A stretch of DNA of 64,000 bases from Lepidodermella squamata (lineage: Eukaryota; Gastrotricha), in NCBI GenBank assembly GCA_047495785.1, contig JBLDXI010000054.1, positions 3,348,001 to 3,412,000 on the forward strand, read 5' to 3'. Positions 1 to 10,700 of the stretch are shown here, in pieces; position 1 is the stretch's first letter; each line of letters opens with the position of its first letter. The position numbers were made by a program, and so were the translations under genes. The notes under the pieces were generated by a model, which had not been told where the DNA came from, did not search any database, and worked only from the letters and a program-made list of their open reading frames with translations.

Positions 1-1
1 G

Positions 2-1072
2 ACATCAGAACCTGTCACAGATGAAGCTACTACCACCGTCGAGCCTACGACTGGAGAACCTGTCACAGATGAAGCTACTACCTCCACCGAGCCAGCGACA
101 TCAGAACCTGTCACTGATGAAGCTACTACCACCACCGAGCCAGCGACTGGAGAACCTGTCACAGATGAAGCTACTACCACGGTCGAGCCAGCGACATCAG
201 AACCTGTCACAGATGAAGCTACTACCACCGTCGAGCCAGCGACTGGAGAACCTGTCACAGATGAAGCTACTACCACGGTCGAGCCAGCGACGGGAGAACC
301 TGTCACAGATGAAGCTACTACCACCACCGAGCCAGCGACATCAGAACCTGTCACAGATGAAGCTACTACCACCGTCGAGCCAGCGACTGGAGAACCTGTC
401 ACAGATGAAGCTACTACCACCACCGAGCCAGCGACTGGAGAACCTGTCACAGATGAAGCTACTACCACGGTCGAGCCAGCGACTGGAGAACCTGTCACAG
501 ATGAAGCTACTACCACCACCGAGCCAGCGACATCAGAACCTGTCACTGATGAAGCTACTACCACCACCGAGCCAGCGACTGGAGAACCAGTCACTGATGA
601 AGCTACTACCACCGTCGAGCCAGCGACTGGAGAACCTGTCACAGATGAAGCTACTACCACCGTCGAGCCAGCGACGGGAGAACCTGTCACAGATGAAGCT
701 ACTACCACCACCGAGCCAGCGACTGGAGAACCTGTCACTGATGAAGCTACTACCACCACCGAGCCAGCGACTGGAGAACCAGTCACTGATGAAGCTACTA
801 CCACCGTCGAGCCAGCGACTGGAGAACCTGTCACAGATGAAGCTACTACCACCGTCGAGCCAGCGACGGGAGAACCTGTCACAGATGAAGCTACTACCAC
901 CGTCGAGCCAGCGACGGGAGAACCAGTCACAGATGAAGCTACTACCACCACCGAGCCAGCGACTGGAGAACCTGTCACTGATGAAGCTACTAGCACCGTC
1001 GAGCCAGCGACTGGAGAACCTGTCACTGATGAAGCTACTACCACCGTCGAGCCAGCGACATCAGAACCAGCA
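2..1072 (+). repeat. 48-bp tandem repeat, about 22 copies, coding
   Basis: The unit encodes TSEPVTDEATTTVEPA or close variants (TG for TS, TTEP or STEP for TVEP). Variants are interspersed. A stretch of about 170 bp starting near 535 recurs without change 192 bp (four units) further on, near 727. The array decays after 1060 into a degenerate Thr-rich stretch. A second frame is also open through the array, giving a Met-Lys-Leu-Leu periodic peptide; this follows from the repeat composition and is not taken as a gene. Confidence 0.95.
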
Positions 1073-3630
1073 ACGACAACTGAAGCTGCGACAACGGAGC
1101 CTACAACTGCTGGCTCAACGACATCTCTCCCGAAAGTTGCATTACGTTAGTTCTCTTTTTCTTTTTCACGTGCCGCACTTAGTGATCGACTCAGCTCACC
1201 TGAATATTTGCTTTTTAATCGTATGCCTACCGTACTGCCCGGAACAACAACCATGACATTTGTTTTTTTCAAACGTTGATGAACCCCTGACATTTAAAAG
1301 GGACTGACATTAATTTCGGGCCTGACATTTATTTATTCGAACCAACTAGTAACTTGCCCAAGTACCAAAATTGCATACATTTTCCTGGGATTCTACGTAT
1401 TTTGACCCAAAAAATTGGCCCCTTACCTTTCTATGGGCCATGAGTAGAAATTATTTCCATTCAGAATGGCTATAATGATCTCATTAGTGATTTTCAGTAC
1501 TGTCCCCGCCGTTGACCTGACATTTATTTCGGGCCTGACATTTATTTTTTCGAACGACCTCTAACCTCTGACATTTATTTGAGGCTGCCATTTATTCTAG
1601 GCTGACATTATTCTCGGGCAGTACGGTATTTTTAGAACCTCAAGTCTTTCGCAATCTCTCATTTTCCTTCCCGATCTTTTTCGGTGTGTTATTTCGGCCT
1701 ATTCAATCAAAGGCTTGAATATTTTAAGAAAAATGTTGAGCCCAGAACCTTTGTCGCGTTTGTAAAATTGATAAGCCATATTCTCTGATCTTTTTGGACT
1801 ACCGCGACGCACACTCTTTAACAAAAAGTTCATTGACCGACGTATCGGTTAATTGTTTAATCACAACCTCTTTCAGGGCATAAGCATAATTAACTTAATT
1901 TGGAATGTTGCAGAAAATTATTGAAGCTAAGCACTAAACTGATTGATTCTCCAATGCCGTGGAAACGATTGTGCCTAAGCAACTGAAACTACCACCAATC
2001 ACTTTTTCGTTAACGAGTGTGCGTCGCGGTAGTCCAAAAAGATCAGCGAATATGGCTTATTAATTTTACACACGCGAAAAAGGTTCTGGGCTCAACATTA
2101 TTGTTAAAATATTTAGGCCTTTGATTGAAGCCTGAAGGATCAATAATCGATGGTATTGACTCAGTACCTCATCCTTATCTTCGCGTGCGACATGTTTCTA
2201 GCCCTCTAAATAAAGAATATTTATGTTGATGGAAATATCTATATTTGGCTGTTAAATGACACATTGGGTCATTTTAAGTGTTTAGCAATTAGCAACGCCT
2301 CTTCTCACAATTGTTTAACTTCTACCTAATACTACATTATTTCCTGCTGAAAGGCTGATTGTATAACTACCTTTTATAGCACATCGCAAACACCGTACTT
2401 CTTATATAAATTTCATTATTTTCATTACACTTTCCTTTTCGCTCGCCTTTCAGAGATATCCGGTTCAATGACGGCGACGCAGATCTTGATAAGCGAGTCT
2501 CCAGTCACCTGGACTGACATATCCTCAAATTCGTCTTTGATTGAACCTGCCAAGTCTTCGTTTGCCAAGGCGGTAAGCCTTAAACCTCCATCAGTTAGAA
2601 TCGTCTTTCAGCTCTATTTTTCAGATATCTACGGTATTTTCTATTGCCGCTTTAACAACAAAAGACGGCATTCTTGTTCAACAATTAAGGTATGCACACA
2701 TTAGCCTATAGGATTCAATGAGTATCCGTGATAACATAGGAGCGGCGATGCATTGGTTGCTGTTTTCGGAGCGTTGCGTTTCCGGCGTGCTGTTCGCGCG
2801 GATGGAACGTCTATAATAGCCGACTACACAGCTCAGATCACCGACTACCCGAACACGCTCAGCTCAGCTGCGGACTTGACTAAAGCAATGGATGATTTGC
2901 TGAAAGAAGCAACTGTCACTTATTCATCTAGTGACGAGTTCAAGGGCATTTTCGGCGAAGGCGCTGAAATTAGCTCATCGGTAACTAAGGTCAACAGCGT
3001 AAGCGAAACGGAGAATTCAAGCGGAGGCTTGGAGGTTTGGGAAATCATTCTAATAGCCGTTGGCGGTCTTCTGTTGGTCGCAATCATAGTTGGTGGTGTT
3101 GCCGTAGCCGTCAGAAGGTAATTCGTGAAATATTGAACCACTGCTCATGACATTTTTGTTGTATACAGGCAAAGAGGCCCGACATCGGCTGCTCGGAGCT
3201 CGCCGGTTTTGCAAGCGGATGAAGAGGCTCGAGGCGAGATGGCTGCTAGTTCTGCGCCAACGAATTACCCGGGTTATCCAGGGTCGGTGTACACAATAAA
3301 CGAACCTCTAGTCACGCAACTGACAGCGCCAACTAGCCTAGCAGCACCGCTATCTCTAGCAAGACCTTCCGTATCACCATCGGCTAATTACGGGGCGCCG
3401 GGTACGCTTTCTAGGATGCCGCGATTAGCCATCGAAGCCATGCAAGCATCACTCACCGCATCACCTCAAAGTAGCCCACTCGCCTCACCCGCTCTCAGTC
3501 CTGAAGCAACAGCAATCGCCCCGGCGGTAAATTTGAATTAAATTTATTTTGATTGTAAATTACATTTGTAATTCAACAGAATCTAACTGATGTCGATGGT
3601 GATAGTGATATCGATGTGGACTTCCTATAG
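2..3630 (+). CDS. mucin-like single-pass membrane protein with SEA-like domain, 5' partial
   Basis: The reading frame is open from base 2, so the start lies before the window. Exons inferred from GT/AG sites with matching phases are 2-1145, 2454-2572, 2625-2689, 2740-3117, 3169-3526 and 3580-3630. The visible protein starts with about 22 Thr/Glu/Pro-rich 16-residue repeats, a probable O-glycosylated stalk. Next comes a region resembling an SEA domain (2454 to about 2990), then a hydrophobic membrane helix (VWEIILIAVGGLLLVAIIVG) and a basic stop-transfer VRRQR. A Ser/Pro/Ala-rich cytoplasmic tail follows. With the last 53-nt intron spliced the protein ends in an acidic stretch (DVDGDSDIDVDFL) at 3630; without it, it stops at 3541. 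The SEA cleavage motif GSVVV appears as GDALV, so self-cleavage is doubtful. A surface mucin or epithelial glycocalyx role is inferred. The family is not identified further. Confidence 0.7.
1228..1628. mobile_element. possible MITE-like element with short terminal inverted repeats
   Basis: The 14-bp sequence taccgtactgcccg at 1228-1241 recurs inverted at 1615-1628. Between them the motif TGACATTTATT and close variants occurs about eight times in two clusters (around 1285-1345 and 1514-1612). There is no coding capacity. It lies in the 1308-nt intron of the mucin-like gene. Called from structure only. Confidence 0.4.
1693..2135. mobile_element. foldback element, inverted arms of about 135 bp
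   Basis: The left arm (about 1693-1829) matches the reverse complement of the right arm (about 2001-2135) with scattered mismatches. Shared blocks include gttgagcccagaacctt and ggactaccgcgacgcacac. The spacer is about 170 bp and no reading frame is present, which suits a non-autonomous DNA transposon. It lies in the same intron as the preceding element. Confidence 0.65.
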
Positions 3631-5592
3631 GCGGATGCGGAAACTGATTTTGCAATATAGATCACAGCTAACTGTCTTCGATATTGCCTAGATATTCTAT
3701 TTTAGCATGAATTCACGCTTTGCTTCCAATCAAAATTCGATTTTTTCAGAGCTTTCTTCGAGCATTATTACTTGAGGCGCCCTGCGCGCAGCTATAACTG
3801 GCATTTCAAACTGGTATTTGAGTGTCGTTTTTGAAAAACGGTGATTCGCTTTGCTATTACTTCGCTATAATTATTCAATTATTGTTTCCACTTTTGACGG
3901 GCAGTCGAAGAGTTTGAGTATAAATAAAGTTTCTAACAAGCGTTGAATTAGAACTCTGTTTTATTTGTCCGGAAAATTGTTCAAAGGTTGTCATGAGATT
4001 TTTCCGAATCATTAATTTGAACGTTTTTAAATCAAACTTGTTACAAAGGTATAAAAGCTAAATGGCGCGTTGTGAAAAATTTCGTCAGGTTTTAGCGCAA
4101 ATGAGAAAAAAAGAGATAAAACTTTACATCAAACGGATATCGACGAAGCTTCCGCGTGTATAGAAACACCACTGCTGCCGAATAAAAAACGCACGAAAAT
4201 TCAGCGCTTGATTTTAATCGTTATCATAATCAAGTTTCGATGAATTAACTAGATGAATAACAACATGTACATTCGCACGATGAGAGAGGTAACACGATGG
4301 GCATATAATATATTCGCAAGAGGTGAGAGGGCAGTTTTAATAGATTTTCACCGTTTCGTATCACATTAAGTTGACATATCATGTTATATAAATTCAAGTT
4401 GGAGAAACTAAAGGCAAATTATTACACGAATAAGGTTTCCCATAAAAAAAAGTCGCGAGAAAGAAAGAAGCAAATGGCAGAGAAAAAGTTCAAAGTTCGC
4501 ATGCTTTTTTGAAATCCACGAGCCTACGCTTCAATCATGTGAGATTCAAAGTTCAATTCCTTCCGTCATCTGTTCGTGTGTAAACAAGTTGTTTGTTGAG
4601 TCGCATAAAAAGCGAAGAAAACATGCAAATTTATTGAATCTTCAGTATTTTCCTTTCAAGATGACTAGCAAGCTCGCAAAAATTTTATGAAAATGTATAA
4701 ATTTATCGATTGGTTATGCATATAATATATCCGAGAGTTTGATCGGTCATCTACAGGCGAAAATCGGTAAAAAAAATTCAAGCTGAGGTGCGTACATTAG
4801 CTGTTGATATTACGAGTTTATATAATTGGCAGAAGTCAATGTTATCCTCACACGCAACAACGAACGGACATGTCGTAGAAAAAAGAGTAGATAATTTTCC
4901 GAAGAAAATGAGAAACATAATTGATAACCTTCTATAGAGAAAATGTGATGGTAATGCTTCGGCGTTGGCTTTCATCTTACACAATGGTGGCGCGTTCACA
5001 AAAAATCTGAGGAGAAAATGAGGTAGGAAACACACGGCGTTATCACCGGTCAGGTTAAGAATTAGAAGAGATGAAGCCCAGTAGAAGCTCAGGTTCTAGC
5101 AACATTTTTTTCAGTTTTTTTCAATAATTTTTAAGAACTGTAGATATATATATTATGTATATATTATATTCTCATAAACTTTTAAAAAAATATAGCTATA
5201 GAATAAATCTATAGCTCATCAGTGAATCTTTTCGGTAATATTTACACCACCAAATGACAGATAAATGAATTGAATGATAATTAGCAATATAGATGATTCG
5301 AAGCGGGAGATGCTTGAGGTATTAGAGCATGTGTCATCAAATTTGTGCAACCGATAAATCATCATCGACCAATGAGGCAGAGTTTTGTCAAGTTACTTGT
5401 TCCATGATGTTGTTAGTAAAGTGAAATGAAGAAAAAAATTAAACATTTTATTTATTTCGCAGGAAGAACGTTTCATATACATCAGTTTGAAATGCAGTGT
5501 TTTGTTCGTTAGTTATGAAACGATCATCCAACCGTTATGGTGAATTTATCAATATATTATAAGAATAAAGCGCGAAGAGAAGCTACATTATT
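3631..5592. other. 3' region and intergenic, no gene seen
   Basis: This AT-rich stretch lies between the converging mucin-like and P450 genes. It has a run of TATA-rich sequence near 5140-5215 with a short palindrome around atagctatag. No reading frame has recognisable protein similarity or plausible splicing. Confidence 0.6.
3923..3928 (+). terminator. polyadenylation signal, mucin-like gene
   Basis: AATAAA lies about 290 bp after the inferred stop at 3630 and is the first clear signal downstream. Confidence 0.4.
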
Positions 5593-7733
5593 TCAATGCC
5601 GCGCGTCCCACATTACAGATTCGGATTCTGATGATGGCGATTCAGAACATGGGCAACCTTGCGTAGATTGCGTCAGGTCAGCGGCTGTTGTTTGACACGC
5701 GACCATATTGCCGAGTTCCATGGTGCCGGATGATCGCGAGAAGTCGATCTGCAACCGAATGCCATATGATTGCGGCCGGGGTTCGTATGTTAGTGTTGCG
5801 TCTTTCTTGGGCGGCAGGACCTCATGGCCTTGGTAGGCCAGGTCGACTTCAGGAACCGGCGATGTTAGCTGCATTCGCCAACGGTATACGATCCGAACTA
5901 GGTACCTGAAATAAAAACATTTTTTTTTAAATCTAATTTCAATTTTTTTTAAGGTGGGCTTTTCTATCTATTTTTTTTGTTTCATTTTCAAGTTTCTATT
6001 TTCTTCACTTTTTCGAAGCTCTTTAATTTTTTCCGATTAAATTACCATTTAGCCAGGTAGGTAGCGAAACGCTGACCAATGCAGAGGGTACCGAATCCCA
6101 TAACGGGTTTATTTACAGGTTGGCCATTTTTTGAAAAGGTAGCGCCAATGAAGCGGTCCCACTTGAACTTGCGCGGCTCTTCGAAAATTTCCGCGTCGTA
6201 GTGATGCGCCGGCGGGTAGAAAAGAATCGACTCGCCGCGGCGCAACTCGTACGACTTGCCACTCGACGTCTTGAACGTCGCATCCTGTGTCACGCCGCGA
6301 ATGACTAGCACGCCGCTGACAAGTCGCAGTGTCTCGGTGAATATAGAGTCGAGGGCTTGCAGGCGCTCGATGTCCTCGAGCTCGAGGCACACCGTGCTTG
6401 TGACATCGTTGTTGGCCGATGTCGCGCGCCGCTGCCGCACCGTCTCGTCGATTTCTTCGAGCAGCGAGGCGTAAGCCGCCGAGTCGGACAGCGTAAATAA
6501 CAACATCCAGTAGGCCAACCGGATAGCGTTGATATGCACGTGGATGAATTCAACGTTATGCCCGATGATTTCCGAGTCTTTGTGGCCGTCGGCTAGCATC
6601 GCTTCGGTCGCCTTGCGAAGGTAACCGCAGACGCCATCATCAATCGGCATTTTAGACACCTCCGGATGTACGCGAACCATTTCTTGAAAGGACCTAGTAA
6701 CAAAATTAATTAATTAATGCGATCAATTAATTTTAAAAAAATTGCGAACTTGGCAGCAGCTGGGAACAACTTCATCGGCAAACCGAGCCATAGGAAATTG
6801 AAGTATTTCATGAATTTTCCGTAGTTAGAATAGAAGAGTAGATAGTCCTTCGAATGAAGACTTTCTTCTGATGTGTCGCCGCCCAGCAGGGTGCGGAATA
6901 CCGCCGAGAAGCCAGTGTCGATAACGAAGTCGTTGGCGTTCACCTCGGCGCTTTTTTTCATCTTATCGTAAGTAGTCATCGAATGTGTTAGATTCTCGTC
7001 GAAAAGTGTCACGGTATCGTGCATTCTCGAGGATTTGTAAAATGAAAGCAAGCGCCGCTTGTGGTCGTCAACGTTGGCTACCCGGTAGCCGAACACGTTC
7101 AGATTAACTTGATCGACGATGGGCTTGAAGTCGAACCGGGGCTCGTGGCCGAAGGCCGAGAATGAGTGAACATCAGTTAGCACGGCGATTCGGCGAAAAG
7201 TCAGGCGGATAGTAGCGATATCACCGTATTCTTGGCCGACGCGCTGAAGAAAACCGGCCGCATCTTCGGCGAATTCCTTACCATTACCCAACAAAAAGTG
7301 ACCCTTGACGTTCGGCGGACGAATAGCACCGGATACGCATTCGTTGTTACGAAGCTTGTTTGGCTTGTAATTTCGAGTCCAGTCTGAATAGGCAATTTTC
7401 CTAAAATTCGGAAAAAAAACTGAATAAATATTTTAATGGAACAATTATTCCCAACCTTTGAAGTTGCCAGAACAAAGAGAAGAGAACAATGATGATTGTC
7501 GAGAAAATGCCGTACAAAATGGCGGGAATGCTTGACAACAAGTCTGTAGAAGCGTGAAGGTGAAGATCATCGGTGGCGTCTGATGGTGATGAAGAAGAAA
7601 ACGAAGCCAACCACGATGTCAATACTGATGATGACGTTGCTTCAGTAACGTTTGATGTGTTCATACTCGACAGCAGTGACGAGGAAGATGCTAGTAGCCG
7701 TTCATCGATAGGTGGAGTAATGTTGAAGTCCAT
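5593..7733 (-). CDS. cytochrome P450, CYP7/CYP8-like, copy 1
   Basis: Exons on the minus strand are 7733-7456, 7400-6750, 6693-6046 and 5905-5593 (629 aa). Phases match throughout. The N-terminus is Ser/Thr-rich, followed by a membrane anchor (SIPAILYGIFSTIIIVLFSL), then the PPNVKGHFLLG proline/glycine hinge. The K-helix ETLRL (ExxR), the PRKFKWDRF segment and the haem loop GFGTLCIGQRFA with its Cys ligand are present. The loop and the PRKFxxDRF segment recall the CYP7/CYP8/CYP39 group, which includes sterol hydroxylases and prostacyclin synthase. The I-helix reads HVHINAIRLAYWM and lacks the usual acid-threonine pair. An extra Ser-rich C-terminal tail of about 55 residues is absent from copy 2. 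It is probably ER-bound; the substrate cannot be told. The N-terminal Ser/Thr region is unusual. Confidence 0.85.
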
Positions 7734-10700
7734 AGTCGATAAATGGTTAACAGGTTAAACAGCGTTGAGGTTAAAAAATTATCAAATATTGTAAAAATTG
7801 CTAAAATTTAAAACGATAATATTGTCAAGGGTTATTCTTCAACAGAGCAAAAATTGACACAGCGACCCGCCAATTATTAATCATAAACAGCGGTTCTATA
7901 TTAGATCTTAGCCTTTCAAAGCATTTTTCGTCACAGCCACAATTGGGGCGGGGCGCACGAGCGGTTTTTGCTGAGAGCGCGTGGAAAAAGCACACACATT
8001 TTTGATACGCGCCATAAAATGTTTGTTACGCAAGATTTAAGGCGCGTTGGAAACCGAACGACACGCGTCGCCTTACGCGCCACACCCATCTTGATACAAG
8101 CCGTAACATGAGAAAAGAAAGGAAACAATAAAAGCAATGTGTGAATCAGAAAAGAATCCAACAAAATGAAGCTGAAATAACGAAAGAGGTGCTTAAAAAA
8201 GGCGAACATTGGACCCGGCTAGTCATCACGCTCGAACCCAGTTTACAAGAAAATTAATGAACTCGCACATGAAAGACAGGTGACATCACATGGTCGTTGT
8301 AAAAACAACAACTTATTTAGCGGAACGCAGAAATATTGTCGCCAGCACACGAGGCGTAATACGATCCTAATAACAACAAACTTCCGTACTACAACCGCCT
8401 TTATACTATGAAGCTACTACTTTATGCTGTAAAAACCGAGCGAAAAGTTCAAATTCTTCGCCGCTTCAAAGAATATGACAAGAAAAAATCACGAGTTATA
8501 GCCTACTAAAAATTTTATGAGACAAGTGCGTGAAAGGTCGCATGACGTAGGTGAGCTGTTTGATAACGTAAACATAATTGCGTTCGAAGCGTTTACTACG
8601 TCACATCAAGTTACCTGTTCTCATATTATCACCGCCCTTTTAAAAAGTCATAAATTGTTAATTGCAAAAATTTGAGTTGTTTACGATGCATTATTTTCGC
8701 AACTAATAAGATTAGCGTTAAGTGGCGTGTACGCCCATGTGCCAACGGAAAATAATAGGCCGATTAGTCATCACTCAGGTCAAGTCATTCTTGTATAGCT
8801 GTTTACGTTAGTTTGCTTGCCTTTATTCTGCAAATTTTGTATATTTGGCTGCACTCAAATTCGAAATTCTAGGAAGAAATCGCAGAACTTTGGTTGATCA
8901 GAAGCTAAGAATATAAGATTGCTATCTAAATGGAAGCATGGAATTATTGAAGACTTAGGATTCTTTCGAGTCTTCCTTAAAGTTCAAAAAGCTGACCAAT
9001 TTCATGTTCAAGTGGAAAGCACCTTTTTACAAGCTAGGCTGAAAGGTTCGTCACATAGGTTACTCTTCTAAGAAATAATCTGCTCTATGCAGAAATAAAT
9101 TTACATATTTTGCGACTGATGAAAGCTTCGTTATTTTATCTCGCTCGGCCTTTGACAAGTAATTGGCAAAAACGAGGCTATTTTGCGTTGCTTTGCGAGG
9201 CATCAGCAATTATGAATAAGATTTATAATTTAAATTTTCTAAAACAAACAAATAAAAAATTGTCAATTGCATTGCCAAGGTAGACGATGACGACGGCATT
9301 AACCTGTTGTTTTGACGCATATTAATCGCCTCGATAAAAAAACGTGGCCACCTGTAAAGCCACGCCTTTGGAGTTTGGAGCTTAGCCAATGGCGTCGATA
9401 CGCCGCCAAAGCGAAGGGTGAGTAATCACAACATCCGACTATGCTCGATGCTGCCTGTTGCGACCACACATACACGCTGGGCTTAAAAAATAGCCAAGGT
9501 GAATGTAAACAAGCCGTAGAAAAAAGCCCGTGCCACACCGGCGTGAATAATTTCCCGCTCATTTACGTAGATATAGCAGGTGCCACTGATGCGATGAGTT
9601 TCTTAGACAAATTTTTGGCGGCGCGCGCCGCGGAGAAAAAATGCAATAGAAGCACAGACAGGTAGTGGTTATTGAAAAATAGCCGGTCGTCAAGAAAAAA
9701 GACGGCCGTGGGCCCACTACGGGGCGCTCAGACGATCGCTAAAAAATAACAAACAGGCATACAAATAATTAAGGCTAAAAAGAAAAGAGGATAATATCAC
9801 TACTGAAAGCTAACACGAGGCTTTTTTTCGGCCATGGTAATAAAAGGCCTCGTCTTTTGTTCGGCCTCACGCCCACGCTTGTCCAGATTAAATTCGGTAA
9901 CAGGCATTAGCCTAGATTAACTCGCCAAATCGGTAAGAGAAGCCTTCTGATCCTATCTTGGATTATTTGCTCATGATAAAAAAAAAATGTAAAACCTTTA
10001 TAAAAACTAATAAATGTTGAAAATTGAAAATTTGAAATTAAATTAATAATAATCATTTATGACTACAATAAAATAAAGTTTTTTGGATTTCCGGGGAATT
10101 TGGGGTATCAAGAAAGTAAGGAATGAAACTCTTTCATGTGTGTTAGCTGGCATGTGCTATAGTTTGAGTGAAAATTGCAAATGCATCGGCGATGGCAGCT
10201 ATAAACCGAGGGCAAGTAGCGGGCAGCGTTCGCGGAAATGTTCTAGAAGCGTTCTTGCCGCAAAAGGTGACGGTTAATGATAATAATGTTTCAGGCGTCG
10301 GCTACGAAACGGACGGTTACAGTGTCTTTGTTTAACCAACGCCCGCCATCACGTGGACAACGGGCGATGAACGTAAATTGAAACTAAAAACTAGCGTAGG
10401 ATATAAATTCGCACGTGCTGGCTCATTTGTGTATATATAAATACCCACAGCGCATCACGTGGCCGGTGACCCCTGTCGCAAATCAACCACGCACTTTGTC
10501 GCCTCTATTGTCAATTTAAACACTCAGGTAAGTAATACTTATACGACGTATTAAAAGCGAGAAGATTATGTATTAAAACCCGTGTTTTTAATTAACAGGT
10601 AAATAGCGGTAAAAAATCCGGGTTAAATAACAAACATCGTCGACATGTCTCGCAGCGAGTTAACGCAAAAAACAAAAGCAATTGCGAGACTACGTTACAT

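Noticed and set aside
2-1072. 48-bp array as a CRISPR or satellite
   Set aside because: No unique spacers, the units are contiguous, and one frame is coding and continues into domains.
21-1256. 411-codon frame with Met-Lys-Leu-Leu periodic repeats as a gene
   Set aside because: The overlapping Thr/Glu/Pro frame joins by matching splice phases to an SEA-like and membrane domain, so this frame is a by-product of the repeat.
9299-9665. Overlapping frames on both strands
   Set aside because: Neither shows recognisable motifs or clear exon boundaries, and CG-rich sequence naturally lacks stops.
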